From Deferribacteraceae bacterium UBA1873 (lineage in GTDB: Bacteria; Chrysiogenota; Deferribacteres; Deferribacterales; Flexistipitaceae): a stretch of DNA of 17,711 nucleotides. The stretch lies in assembly GCA_002338145.1 (NCBI GenBank), contig DDHP01000003.1, forward strand, positions 1 through 17,711. The letters run 5' to 3'. Below, one piece after another: positions 1-7,704 of the stretch. Position 1 is the stretch's first letter. Every line of letters begins with the position of its first letter. A program made the position numbers and the translations under genes. The notes below the pieces were generated by a model, which saw only the letters and a list, made by a program, of their open reading frames with translations, was not told where the DNA came from and made no database searches.

Positions 1-16
1 ACTGCTCTACCCCGCG
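1..16 (-). tRNA. initiator tRNA (tRNA-fMet), 5' end only, cut by the window edge
   Basis: Read on the minus strand the first 16 bases are CGCGGGGTAGAGCAGT, which is the 5' end of bacterial initiator tRNA: acceptor strand CGCGGGG, then TA and the start of the D arm (GAGCAGT). A C at position 1 is characteristic of initiator tRNA, where it leaves the 1-72 pair unformed and lets formyltransferase recognise the molecule. The anticodon and the remainder lie outside the window, so identity rests on these 16 bases plus the strong promoter placed just upstream. It could in principle be a truncated tRNA remnant. Confidence 0.8.
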
Positions 17-29
17 TCAGCGAGTGCTC

Positions 30-57
30 AATATAGCTAATTTATTTTATTTGTCAA
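30..57 (-). promoter_or_regulatory. sigma-70 promoter of the initiator tRNA gene
   Basis: On the minus strand a perfect -35 box TTGACA (52-57) and a -10 box TATATT (30-35) are separated by 16 bases. Transcription should begin near 23-24, about 7 bases before the tRNA 5' end, giving a very short leader for RNase P. The -35 box is made of the last sense codons of the upstream dehydrogenase gene (Val-Asp-Lys) and lies just before its TAA stop. Confidence 0.75.
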
Positions 58-1021
58 CAGGAAAATTTTTATTAACAACATTCCATGGTAAATCATTTTT
101 TTCCAAAACTTCTTTGACGGATTGAACGCACAGTCCGGCCATCTCCTTACGTGCAGTTTCTGTTGCACTTCCTATATGAGGCAGTAAAATAACATTGTCC
201 ATACTAAGTAGTTTTTCGTTTACCGAAGGTTCGAATTCATATACATCAAGACCTGCGTATGCTATATCACCATGTGCCAATGCTTCGGCAAGATCGGATT
301 CTCTTGCAATTTCACCCCTTCCAAGATTGATAAAGACAGAAGAAGACTTCATTCTTTCGAATTCCTTTTTCGTGAACCGGTGTTTTGTGGATGTATTCAG
401 CGGGGCGGTCACTACAAGGAAATCAGACTTTTCCAACAGATATTCAAATGTCACATATTTGGCATTAATCAGATTTTCTTCGTGTCTTTTTCTGCTCCTT
501 GAGTTGTATATGACATTCATTTTAAAATTTCGTGCAAAATTCCCCAAAGTCTGCCCGATTTTGCCGAACCCGAATATCCCCAGTGTCTTGTTTTGCAAAC
601 CTTGCCCAAGAAAGAGTGTTGGCTCCCATCCTTTAAATTTGCCCTGCCTGACAAACTTGTCAGCTTCAACGATTTTTCGTGCGGCGGAAATCATGAGAGC
701 AAACCCCAATTCTGCAGTGGCTTCAGTTAAAACGTGAGGAGTATTGCACACTACGATTTTTTTCTTCGAGCAGTGATCAACGTCTATATTGTTAAAACCA
801 ACGGCATAATTTGCCACAACTTTTAGATTTCCTGCATTTTCAAGCAGCTCTGCATCGATTTTATCCGAAAGCATGGAAATAATTGCATCAGCATCAAATA
901 ATTCCTTTTGCAATTCATCTCTTCTGATAGGTTCTGACGATTTGTTATACACCAGATTATAATTTTTAAAAGATTCCTCTATGTCGAAAGGAAGCTTTTT
1001 CGTAACGATTACTTTTTTCAT
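47..1021 (-). CDS. D-2-hydroxyacid dehydrogenase, probably glyoxylate/hydroxypyruvate reductase type
   Basis: This 324-residue protein is an NAD(P)H-dependent D-isomer-specific 2-hydroxyacid dehydrogenase, cytosolic, expected to interconvert a 2-oxoacid such as glyoxylate or hydroxypyruvate with the D-hydroxyacid. The Rossmann motif GFGKIG is at residues 151-156. The catalytic triad of the family is visible: Arg235 (NLGRGE), Glu264 (YEFEP) and His282 in LLPHIGSAT, a tail typical of the GyaR/GRHPR subgroup. Length is normal. The start ATG lies inside the end of def (ATGA, 4-base overlap) and is preceded by AGGAGG 11 bases upstream, so it is the last gene of the HD-GYP/ACT/def operon. No terminator separates it from the tRNA promoter. 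The exact substrate cannot be told from sequence alone; phosphoglycerate dehydrogenase is less likely because no C-terminal ACT domain is present. Confidence 0.88.
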   Translation of the reverse strand: MKKVIVTKKLPFDIEESFKNYNLVYNKSSEPIRRDELQKELFDADAIISMLSDKIDAELLENAGNLKVVANYAVGFNNIDVDHCSKKKIVVCNTPHVLTEATAELGFALMISAARKIVEADKFVRQGKFKGWEPTLFLGQGLQNKTLGIFGFGKIGQTLGNFARNFKMNVIYNSRSRKRHEENLINAKYVTFEYLLEKSDFLVVTAPLNTSTKHRFTKKEFERMKSSSVFINLGRGEIARESDLAEALAHGDIAYAGLDVYEFEPSVNEKLLSMDNVILLPHIGSATETARKEMAGLCVQSVKEVLEKNDLPWNVVNKNFPVDK

Positions 1022-1521
1022 CTGTATTTTTTCCTCCTGAAAAGATCTGTCCTCTTGGAAATAATCCTATCCACAAAAAGTATACCATCCAGGTGGTCTA
1101 TTTCATGTTGAAGCACAACTGCCTCAAAATCTTCCGTTTCAATTACTTTGTCATTAAAATTCTCATCCTGATATTGAACCATAACTTTTCTGGCCCTATT
1201 GACATTTCCTGTGTAGTCAGGAACACTCATACATCCTTCCCTAAACTGCATAATGCCTTCCCATTTAACAACTTCGGGATTTATAAGAACAAGCTTGCCA
1301 TGATGATTTTCACATTTTTTGTTTTTAGAAGCATCTATGGCAATTACTCTGTAAAGTTCACCTATCTGAGGGGCTGCAATACCCACAGAATGTGATGAAG
1401 CATCCATGGTATCCACCAAATCCTGCACTATTTTTTTCACTTCCTCAGATAATACAGGAACCTCTTTGCAATGCTCTTTTAGCCTTTCATCTGGATAGAT
1501 AACGATTTCCCTAACAGCCAT
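1018..1521 (-). CDS. def: peptide deformylase
   Basis: The 167-residue enzyme removes the formyl group from the N-terminal methionine of nascent proteins at the ribosome exit, using a bound metal, usually Fe(II). All three family motifs are present: GIAAPQ at residues 47-52, EGCMS at 95-99 with metal ligand Cys97, and HEIDH at 139-143 giving ligands His139 and His143 and catalytic Glu140. The first motif has Ser45 where many members have Gly. The length fits bacterial deformylases. The start ATG is 2 bases beyond the stop of the ACT-domain gene and the end overlaps the next gene by 4 bases, so translation is probably coupled. The usual partner fmt (methionyl-tRNA formyltransferase) is not in the window, although an initiator tRNA begins one gene further on. 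Confidence 0.97.
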   Translation of the reverse strand: MAVREIVIYPDERLKEHCKEVPVLSEEVKKIVQDLVDTMDASSHSVGIAAPQIGELYRVIAIDASKNKKCENHHGKLVLINPEVVKWEGIMQFREGCMSVPDYTGNVNRARKVMVQYQDENFNDKVIETEDFEAVVLQHEIDHLDGILFVDRIISKRTDLFRRKKYR

Positions 1522-1523
1522 AC

Positions 1524-2066
1524 CTAAAACTCGTACGTTTCAATTTGTCTTATATGTATATCCGTACCCATATTTTCAGAAATCTCTTTAAGCTCAGGAA
1601 CCCATTCTTCCTCTCTGTAATTTTCAGGTACCAGAATTTCAAGCACCATGATATATATAGGTTTTTTTTCTTTTCCTGCAACCTTTGTTTGTAAATCAAT
1701 AATATTGATGTTTTTATCCCTTAAATATTCCGCCACACTGTGAACAATACCCGGCTTATCAGAGCCATAAACCGAAACTATATATGAGTTTCCATTGGCA
1801 AATGTTGCATCGGAACCGTTCATACTTCTGACACTTATAGAAATATCTTCAAGATCTGAAAACATTGCGCTGATATCATCTTCAGAATAGTTATTAGAAG
1901 AACTCACAATAAGAATCATAGAGAAAAAACCCCTCAACAGAGTGGAGCTGGAATCCTCAAGATTGAATCCGTTGTCGTAAAGAACTTTTGAAACATCCGC
2001 CACAATACCGTACCTGTCTTTGCATACAAAAGTTAACGCATAGTATTTCTTGTCTGAGTCTTTCAT
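1524..2066 (-). CDS. tandem ACT-domain protein, GcvR-like
   Basis: The 180-residue protein consists of two ACT domains, about residues 7-80 (DRYGIVADVSKVL) and 93-175 (DKPGIVHSVAEYL), and nothing else. ACT pairs bind small ligands, mostly amino acids. This arrangement resembles GcvR, the regulator of the glycine cleavage system, and related amino-acid-sensing proteins of unknown role; no DNA-binding domain is visible, so any effect would come through a partner protein. I start it at the ATG at 2066: GAGG (2074-2077) is 7 bases upstream of that ATG but only 1 base from an in-frame GTG at 2072. The gene begins 2 bases after the HD-GYP stop and is followed by def after 2 bases. The regulated target cannot be inferred from this neighbourhood. 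Confidence 0.85.
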   Translation of the reverse strand: MKDSDKKYYALTFVCKDRYGIVADVSKVLYDNGFNLEDSSSTLLRGFFSMILIVSSSNNYSEDDISAMFSDLEDISISVRSMNGSDATFANGNSYIVSVYGSDKPGIVHSVAEYLRDKNINIIDLQTKVAGKEKKPIYIMVLEILVPENYREEEWVPELKEISENMGTDIHIRQIETYEF

Positions 2067-2068
2067 TT

Positions 2069-3310
2069 TCACACCTCGAAATAAGAACTGGTTAAAAACC
2101 TATCTATTGTTTCATTGGTATTTATACCATACTTTTTATCATTAAGCGGGCATATTATAGACTTGTAAGCAATATTTGTCACTACATTATAACTTTCCAG
2201 ATCAAAAAGATATGGCTCACACTTTCTTTTTTCGCAGTCTGTAATCACCATGACCACTGGCCGGGTGGGGTCTTTTTTATTGGTTTCAAAAACAATGGCA
2301 AGTTCTCCAGTGTCCAGTAAAACAAGTGTTCCAACCGGATATATCCCCAAGATATCCACAAAAAATTTCACCAGTATTTTGTTAAAATGGGTACCTGACC
2401 AGCCAAAAAGCAATTTCATTGCTTTTGACGGGATCATACCTTTATGATAAATGCGGTCACTTGTAATTGCATCGTAAACATCTACAATTGCACTAATTTT
2501 GCCATATTTTGTTATCTCGTGATCCTTAAGGCCTTCGGGATATCCCGCTCCGTCAGAACGCTCATGATGCTGCAAAACACACTTATATGCAGCCTCAGGA
2601 AACCATTTATATTGTTTTACTATATCATAGCCATACTCCACATGTTTCTTTATTAACTCATACTCACTGTCAGTAAGTTTTCCAGGCTTATTTAAAACAT
2701 TATCAGGAATCATCATTTTACCTATATCATGAAACAGGCCTCCTAAACCTATTATTTTTAATTCATCCGAATCCATCCCCAGTTTTTTGCCTAATGAAAT
2801 ATTTAAAACCGAAACATTAATAGAATGGGTAAATGTATAATCGTCAAAACTCTTGAGCCTTGTAAGACTTGCTGTCAGTGCCGGTTTCTTAAAACAGCTG
2901 TCTACAAAGCTGTTCACAATAAATTTTGCTGTTTCCGAATCAGCTGTTTTCCCCGATCTGACATCAAGAAACATATTTTTTGTCGCCTTTTGTGCAAAAC
3001 TGTGAATACGTTGCAAATACTCTACTTCTTCAATTGTAGGAGCAAACTCTCCGACATCTCGTTGTTTTGCTTCTCTCAAGAGTGTGTCATTTATACTTTT
3101 TGTATCAAGTTCTCCTTCACTCTCACCAAAATTATCTATTTCAACATCTTCCTTTTTAATAAAAACATATCTGACACCATAATTTTTCAAAGTGGTAATA
3201 TCATTAATACTTTTAACAGAACCTCCAAAAAAGGGAAGTTTCAACCATGCTTTATCACAGCTAAGGATATTCATTCCCACTTTAAGATCATCGACATGTA
3301 TTCTGTGCAT
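2069..3310 (-). CDS. HD-GYP domain protein, likely cyclic-di-GMP phosphodiesterase
   Basis: This 413-residue cytosolic protein has an N-terminal segment (1-60, beginning MHRIHVDDLKVGM) of the DUF3391 kind often found before HD-GYP domains, then an HD-GYP core. The metal motif HDIGK is at 194-198 and the diagnostic HHERSDGAGYP at 248-258, so the residues for metal binding and cyclic-di-GMP (or pGpG) hydrolysis look intact. No membrane segment or receiver domain is seen. I chose the ATG at 3310 because AAGGG (3316-3320) sits 5 bases upstream and a -10 box at 3344-3349 would start transcription near 3337. In-frame upstream ATGs at 3337 and 3394 have no good ribosome site, and the latter runs into clpC. 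It heads the four-gene leftward operon and plausibly affects motility, biofilm or pili. Confidence 0.92.
   Translation of the reverse strand: MHRIHVDDLKVGMNILSCDKAWLKLPFFGGSVKSINDITTLKNYGVRYVFIKKEDVEIDNFGESEGELDTKSINDTLLREAKQRDVGEFAPTIEEVEYLQRIHSFAQKATKNMFLDVRSGKTADSETAKFIVNSFVDSCFKKPALTASLTRLKSFDDYTFTHSINVSVLNISLGKKLGMDSDELKIIGLGGLFHDIGKMMIPDNVLNKPGKLTDSEYELIKKHVEYGYDIVKQYKWFPEAAYKCVLQHHERSDGAGYPEGLKDHEITKYGKISAIVDVYDAITSDRIYHKGMIPSKAMKLLFGWSGTHFNKILVKFFVDILGIYPVGTLVLLDTGELAIVFETNKKDPTRPVVMVITDCEKRKCEPYLFDLESYNVVTNIAYKSIICPLNDKKYGINTNETIDRFLTSSYFEV
2074..2077 (-). promoter_or_regulatory. ribosome binding site that fixes the ACT gene start
   Basis: GAGG on the minus strand lies 7 bases before the ATG at 2066 and 1 base before the GTG at 2072, so the ATG is the usable start. 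It sits within the last codons of the HD-GYP gene. Confidence 0.7.
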
Positions 3311-3330
3311 AATAGCCCTTTTCACTATAC

Positions 3331-3358
3331 TTGACATCGCTGCATTATAGTTTATTAT
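3331..3358 (+). promoter_or_regulatory. promoter of clpC
   Basis: A perfect TTGACA (3331-3336) is followed after 16 bases by TATTAT (3353-3358), one mismatch from consensus. Transcription would start near 3365, about 30 bases before the clpC ATG. The box pair overlaps the promoter of the divergent HD-GYP gene. No CIRCE-type inverted repeat or CtsR-like site was recognised here. Confidence 0.6.
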
Positions 3359-3374
3359 AAACATATATAGACAA
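3344..3374 (-). promoter_or_regulatory. promoter of the HD-GYP/ACT/def operon
   Basis: On the minus strand a perfect TATAAT (3344-3349) is preceded, with a long 19-base spacer, by TTGTCT (3369-3374, four of six consensus bases). Transcription would start near 3337, leaving a leader of about 27 bases to the ATG at 3310. The -10 box lies inside the spacer of the clpC promoter on the opposite strand. The -35 assignment is weak. Confidence 0.45.
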
Positions 3375-3393
3375 AAAATAAAGGTAGATGACA

Positions 3394-5793
3394 ATGTTTG
3401 AATTATTTACAGATAGAGCGAGACGGGTAATTCTTTATTCGCGGGAAGAAGCTGAAAAATTACTTCAGCCTTATATCGATACAGAGCATCTGTTGATAGG
3501 TATACTGAAAGAGCGTACCGGTGTATCTGCAGAAATTTTTAATCGTAGAGGTATAAATGTCATGCTTTTGATTTCCGATATAAAAAGCATGACAGAGGAA
3601 GGCAAAAATTTAATGATTAAAGGAAGTCTTCCTTTTAGTCCTAATGCAAAAAAAGTGCTTGAATACTCTATAGAAGAAGCACGTATCTTGAAGCATAAAA
3701 ATATCAATCCCGAGCACATCCTTCTGGGAATTCTGAAACTCAAAAAAGGGAAAGCCTCCCTTGTCCTTAAAAAACTTGGTTTTGATTTAATTTCTATGAG
3801 AGATGAAGTAAAATACCTCTCAAAAGAAGATAACACAGCAACAAAAATTTCCACGCCCACAATAGATGAATTCGGTAAAGACCTTACAAATTTGGCTTCG
3901 CAGCACTCACTTGACCCTGTAATAGGCAGAGACAGAGAAATTGACAGACTTGTCCAAATATTATGCAGACGTATAAAAAATAATGCTGTACTTCTTGGCG
4001 AGCCTGGAGTCGGCAAAACAGCAATAGTGGAAGGGCTTGCCCAAAAAATGATATCCGACGATGCCCCGGAGATTTTAAAAAATAAACGTTTAATTTCTCT
4101 GGATGTGGGGACACTGGTTGCCGGAACCAAATATCGTGGTCAATTCGAAGAGCGTATGAAAAATATTCTGAAAGAGATTGAAAGTGCCGGAAACATTATA
4201 ATCTTTATCGATGAAATCCACACAATAGTAGGAGCTGGGGCAGCAGAGGGCTCTGTTGATGCATCAAATATGTTGAAACCGGCACTTGCCCGTGGCGATT
4301 TTCAGTGCATTGGAGCTACCACTTTAAGCGAATACAGAAAGCACATGGAAAAAGATGGGGCTTTAGAGAGGCGTTTTCAATCTATTATCGTGGCACCTCC
4401 TGATAATGAAGAAACTTATGAAATACTAAAAGGATTGAGAAAACATTATGAAGACTTCCACAAGGTATTTATCCCTAATGAAATTTTAAAAGAAACAGTT
4501 TACCTGACAGACAGGTACATTACTGACAAATTTCAGCCGGATAAAAGTATAGATGTTATTGATGAAACGGCCTCAAGAGTTAAGCTGAGACATGCGCTCA
4601 TGCCGGATGATCTTCTGAAATTGAAAGAACAGATTGATACTCTCAAAGAAAATAGAAAGCAATATATAGAAACAGACGATTTTATCAAAATTGAGAAATA
4701 TTCTTCGGAAATAGAACGGTATGGTGAGCTTTATAGGATGAAAGTGGAGGAATGGGAAAGTGCTACAAAAGATAACTGGCCAACACTTAATGAAGACAAC
4801 ATAGCTGAAGTTGTTTCCATGATGACAGGCATTCCTGTAAGAAAACTGACGGAAGAAGACACTCATAAAGCAAATCATATTGACCGTGAGCTAAAGAGTT
4901 ACCTTATAGGCCAAGATGAAGCAATCGATACTATCTCTAAGTCAATCAAGCGTAGTTTTGCTGGTGTTAATAATCCGGAGCAGCCTATAGGCTCTTTTAT
5001 TTTTCTGGGGCCAACAGGGGTAGGAAAAACTGAGCTTGCAAAACGTATTGCAGAAACTCTGTTTGGCAGCACTGATGCCATGATTAGAATTGATATGAGC
5101 GAATTTATGGAAAAATTCAATGTTTCCAGATTAATAGGCGCACCCCCGGGGTATATTGGATATAACGAAGGCGGAAAGCTAACCGAAGCTGTAAGGAGAA
5201 GACCTTATTCTGTCATACTTTTTGATGAAATCGAAAAAGCACATCCGGATGTGCTAAACATATTGCTGCAGATATTAGATGACGGCTTTATAAATGATAA
5301 TCTTGGTCATACAGTAAATTTTAAGAATACCATTATCATTATGACTTCCAATTTAGGTACTAAAACCAGCCTTGCCAATAAAAGCCTTGGTTTTACCAAC
5401 GATAATGCAAAGGAAATAGACTACAAAACATTCCGAAATAATTCGTTAAGGGAGCTAAAAGAGCAATTCCCCCCAGAATTTGTCAACAGGCTGGACGGTT
5501 TAATAGTGTTTAAGCCTTTAACAAAAGAAGTGCTGTTTGATATTATCGACCTGCAGATAGAGCAGGTCAACGCAAGAATTGCCAAACTTGGTAAGCAAAT
5601 AAAAATTAATGACGATGTTAAGGAATTTATACTTTCAAACGGCTACGATTACCAGTTTGGAGCAAGACCGATACGCAGACTGATACAAAGCCATATCGAA
5701 GACAAATTAAGTGAGGTTTTGTTGGAAGGAAAATATTCAAAAAGAAAAAACCTGCGCGTTATGGTGAAAAATGGTAAGATTGTCTTCAGATAA
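3394..5793 (+). CDS. clpC: ClpC-type AAA+ unfoldase, ATPase partner of ClpP
   Basis: The 799-residue protein is a Hsp100 unfoldase that feeds substrates to the ClpP protease in the cytosol. Order: double Clp N-terminal repeat (about 1-140); first AAA+ module with Walker A GEPGVGKT (202-209) and Walker B FIDE (271-274); a short coiled M domain (about 395-458), which favours ClpC over ClpB (longer) and ClpA (absent); second AAA+ module with Walker A GPTGVGKT (539-546), pore loop GYIG (586-589) and Walker B LFDE (609-612). LGF at 665-667 lies where ClpP-binding partners carry a hydrophobic-Gly-hydrophobic loop. I start at the ATG at 3394 because family members begin MFxxFTxRAR and AAAGG (3380-3384) is 9 bases upstream; an ATG at 3388 is only 3 bases from it. 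The end overlaps the PanE-NUDIX gene by 23 bases. Confidence 0.93.
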   Translation: MFELFTDRARRVILYSREEAEKLLQPYIDTEHLLIGILKERTGVSAEIFNRRGINVMLLISDIKSMTEEGKNLMIKGSLPFSPNAKKVLEYSIEEARILKHKNINPEHILLGILKLKKGKASLVLKKLGFDLISMRDEVKYLSKEDNTATKISTPTIDEFGKDLTNLASQHSLDPVIGRDREIDRLVQILCRRIKNNAVLLGEPGVGKTAIVEGLAQKMISDDAPEILKNKRLISLDVGTLVAGTKYRGQFEERMKNILKEIESAGNIIIFIDEIHTIVGAGAAEGSVDASNMLKPALARGDFQCIGATTLSEYRKHMEKDGALERRFQSIIVAPPDNEETYEILKGLRKHYEDFHKVFIPNEILKETVYLTDRYITDKFQPDKSIDVIDETASRVKLRHALMPDDLLKLKEQIDTLKENRKQYIETDDFIKIEKYSSEIERYGELYRMKVEEWESATKDNWPTLNEDNIAEVVSMMTGIPVRKLTEEDTHKANHIDRELKSYLIGQDEAIDTISKSIKRSFAGVNNPEQPIGSFIFLGPTGVGKTELAKRIAETLFGSTDAMIRIDMSEFMEKFNVSRLIGAPPGYIGYNEGGKLTEAVRRRPYSVILFDEIEKAHPDVLNILLQILDDGFINDNLGHTVNFKNTIIIMTSNLGTKTSLANKSLGFTNDNAKEIDYKTFRNNSLRELKEQFPPEFVNRLDGLIVFKPLTKEVLFDIIDLQIEQVNARIAKLGKQIKINDDVKEFILSNGYDYQFGARPIRRLIQSHIEDKLSEVLLEGKYSKRKNLRVMVKNGKIVFR

Positions 5794-7096
5794 AAAAATT
5801 GCCATTTTAGGCGCGGGTGCTGTGGGAAGTTTTTACGGCGGCATACTGGCCAGAAGTGGTTTTGATGTCACATTCATAGCAAAAGGCAGACAGCTTGAGG
5901 CTTTTAAGCAAAGCGGCCTTACAATAAAAAGCTATAAGTACGGTACGTTTAACCTTAAAATCAAAGCAGTCCCCCAACTTGAGGGCAACTATGATATAAT
6001 CATCGTTGCAACAAAATCTGAGGATACGGAAAAAGCCTGCCGAAATATAAACGAGCATTTGAGCAAACAAGGGTGCGTTGTTTCTTTTCAGAACGGGGTT
6101 GATAACATCAAAACAATACAACAATTTACAGATATTAGCAGAATCATACCCGCATGTATTTATGTCGGTTTAACCGTTGAATCACCCGGTACAGTAGTTC
6201 ATTCAGCTGAAGGGCTGATAACGTTCGGTCCTGTTGCAGAAACGGATATTGCTTATATAAACATTTTAAAAGGCATCTTTGATAAAGCAGGCCTGGATTA
6301 CAAAGTTGATGACAACATACTCTTGGCCCAATGGAAAAAATTGTTGTGGAACTTAGCGTTTAACCCTCTTTCAGCGATCCTTGAGGCAACATGTGGTCAG
6401 CTTTATGGGAATCACTCCATAAGGACTCTTATGGGAAAGATTATAGATGAAGGTGTACGTGCTGCCTCGAAAGAAGGTATACAAATACCGAGTCAATATG
6501 TTTCAGCAGTCCCGGATAGTGCAAAAAATCTTAAGAATTTTAAAACCAGTATGTTTCAGGATATACAAAAAGGCAAAAGCCCTGAAATAGATGGTATTAT
6601 AAAACCTGTAATTGACAGACTGGAATCTGCACCTTACTGCGAAACACTTTATAGTATTCTGGCATTTAAATACGGGGGGAAATTTATTTATACTCCGAAA
6701 TTAACTGTAGATATGATTGTTGAAAACGACAAATCCGAAATTCTTCTTATCAAAAGAAAAAATCCACCTCATGGATGGGCACTCCCCGGCGGTTTTGTTG
6801 ATTATGGTGAAAAAGTGGAATCAGCTGCTGTACGGGAATTGGCTGAGGAAACAAATATTATAGTAAACACCGAAGAAATAAATTTACTTGGCGTATATTC
6901 TGATCCTGCCAGAGATCCCAGAGGACATACAACAAGCATTGTATATTATGTAATATCATCTCATAAACCTAAAGCTGCGGACGATGCAGCAGAGACAGCT
7001 TTTTTTGAAAAAGATAAACTACCTTCAGAAATAGTATTTGATCATAAGCAGATTTTATCTGACTATTTCCGGAAAAAACACCATGTTGACAATTAA
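5771..7096 (+). CDS. 2-dehydropantoate 2-reductase fused to a C-terminal NUDIX hydrolase
   Basis: Two complete enzymes are joined in one 441-residue frame. Residues 8-300 are a PanE/ApbA ketopantoate reductase (NADPH reduction of ketopantoate to pantoate, toward coenzyme A): nucleotide motif GAGAVG at 14-19, catalytic Lys190 in WKKLLWNLAFNPLSAI, and Glu272 in SPEID. Residues about 303-441 are a NUDIX hydrolase: the box runs from Gly341 through Glu347, Arg355-Glu356 and Glu359-Glu360, and deviates only at Asn362, where Gly is usual. The following YSDPARDPRGH resembles stand-alone ADP-ribose pyrophosphatase-like NUDIX proteins. There is no break or stop at the joint. The start overlaps clpC by 23 bases, with GGTG just upstream, so it is probably translated from the clpC message. 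Its stop overlaps that of purN. The PanE domain could act on another 2-oxoacid, and the NUDIX substrate is unproven. Confidence 0.9.
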   Translation: MVRLSSDKKIAILGAGAVGSFYGGILARSGFDVTFIAKGRQLEAFKQSGLTIKSYKYGTFNLKIKAVPQLEGNYDIIIVATKSEDTEKACRNINEHLSKQGCVVSFQNGVDNIKTIQQFTDISRIIPACIYVGLTVESPGTVVHSAEGLITFGPVAETDIAYINILKGIFDKAGLDYKVDDNILLAQWKKLLWNLAFNPLSAILEATCGQLYGNHSIRTLMGKIIDEGVRAASKEGIQIPSQYVSAVPDSAKNLKNFKTSMFQDIQKGKSPEIDGIIKPVIDRLESAPYCETLYSILAFKYGGKFIYTPKLTVDMIVENDKSEILLIKRKNPPHGWALPGGFVDYGEKVESAAVRELAEETNIIVNTEEINLLGVYSDPARDPRGHTTSIVYYVISSHKPKAADDAAETAFFEKDKLPSEIVFDHKQILSDYFRKKHHVDN

Positions 7097-7704
7097 GTCG
7101 GCTTGATTAAAATTTTTCTATTGTTCATAACAAGCCTGTTTTCCAGAAAAAGCTTAACTGCTTCAGGATAAATTTCATGTTCTTTCTTCAGGATTCTTTC
7201 CGAAAGACTCTTTTCCGTATCAGAGTCCATAACTTCCACAGCTTTTTGCAGAATAATAGGGCCGTGATCTATTTTTTTGTCAACAAAATGGACAGTACAT
7301 CCGGTAATTTTTACGCCATATTCCAAAGCCTGTTTTTGGGCATTCAAACCGGGGAAGCTGGGTAAAAGAGAAGGGTGGATATTAAGTATCCTGTCTTTAA
7401 AAGCCTCAACAAAATCAGAAGACAATATTCTCATATATCCTGCAAGACAGACTACATCTACCTCCGACTGTTTCAAAATATTTACTATACTTTCATCATA
7501 TGCTTGCCTGTCGTGAAAATCAGCGGGATTTACATATAAAGCATTAATACCTTCCTGTCTGGCAAATAAAAGCCCCGGAGCCTCACTGTTATTGCTTATT
7601 ACCTGTGAAATAAAAGCATTTCTGATTTTCCCTGTTCTTATTGCATTGTATATTGCCTTAAAATTACTTCCCCTTCCACTAAGGAGTACGCCTATTTTTT
7701 TCAA
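7093..7704 (-). CDS. purN: phosphoribosylglycinamide formyltransferase (GAR transformylase)
   Basis: The 203-residue enzyme transfers the formyl group of 10-formyltetrahydrofolate to GAR, the third step of purine synthesis. The substrate loop LLSGRGSNF is at residues 7-15, and the catalytic residues Asn108 and His110 (LNIHPSLLPS) and Asp146 (VDKKIDHGPII) match the family in spacing; length is typical. The start is TTG at 7704, sharing TTGA with the purM stop; GGAG (7712-7715) is 7 bases upstream and no ATG alternative precedes the conserved N-terminus, so the TTG is convincing. Last gene of the long leftward operon; its TAA overlaps the stop of the opposing PanE-NUDIX gene and no terminator hairpin is seen. 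Confidence 0.97.
   Translation of the reverse strand: MKKIGVLLSGRGSNFKAIYNAIRTGKIRNAFISQVISNNSEAPGLLFARQEGINALYVNPADFHDRQAYDESIVNILKQSEVDVVCLAGYMRILSSDFVEAFKDRILNIHPSLLPSFPGLNAQKQALEYGVKITGCTVHFVDKKIDHGPIILQKAVEVMDSDTEKSLSERILKKEHEIYPEAVKLFLENRLVMNNRKILIKPT

Noticed and set aside
195..737. 180-residue open frame on the plus strand
   Set aside because: It is antisense to the well-supported dehydrogenase and its translation shows no family pattern.
3311..3394. Longer HD-GYP protein starting at 3394 or 3337
   Set aside because: The extra residues are hydrophobic but lack a ribosome site, the 3394 start overlaps clpC, and the predicted transcription start (near 3337) lies at or after these codons. 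The apparent N-terminal membrane segment is therefore probably not translated.
3471..4130. 219-residue open frame on the minus strand
   Set aside because: Antisense to the conserved N-terminal and first AAA+ part of clpC; Ser/Leu/Ile-rich translation typical of a shadow frame.
6677..7093. NUDIX domain as a CoA pyrophosphatase (NudL-like) matching the PanE pathway
   Set aside because: Attractive by context, but the residues after the NUDIX box look like ADP-ribose pyrophosphatase-type proteins and I do not see the additional NudL signature.
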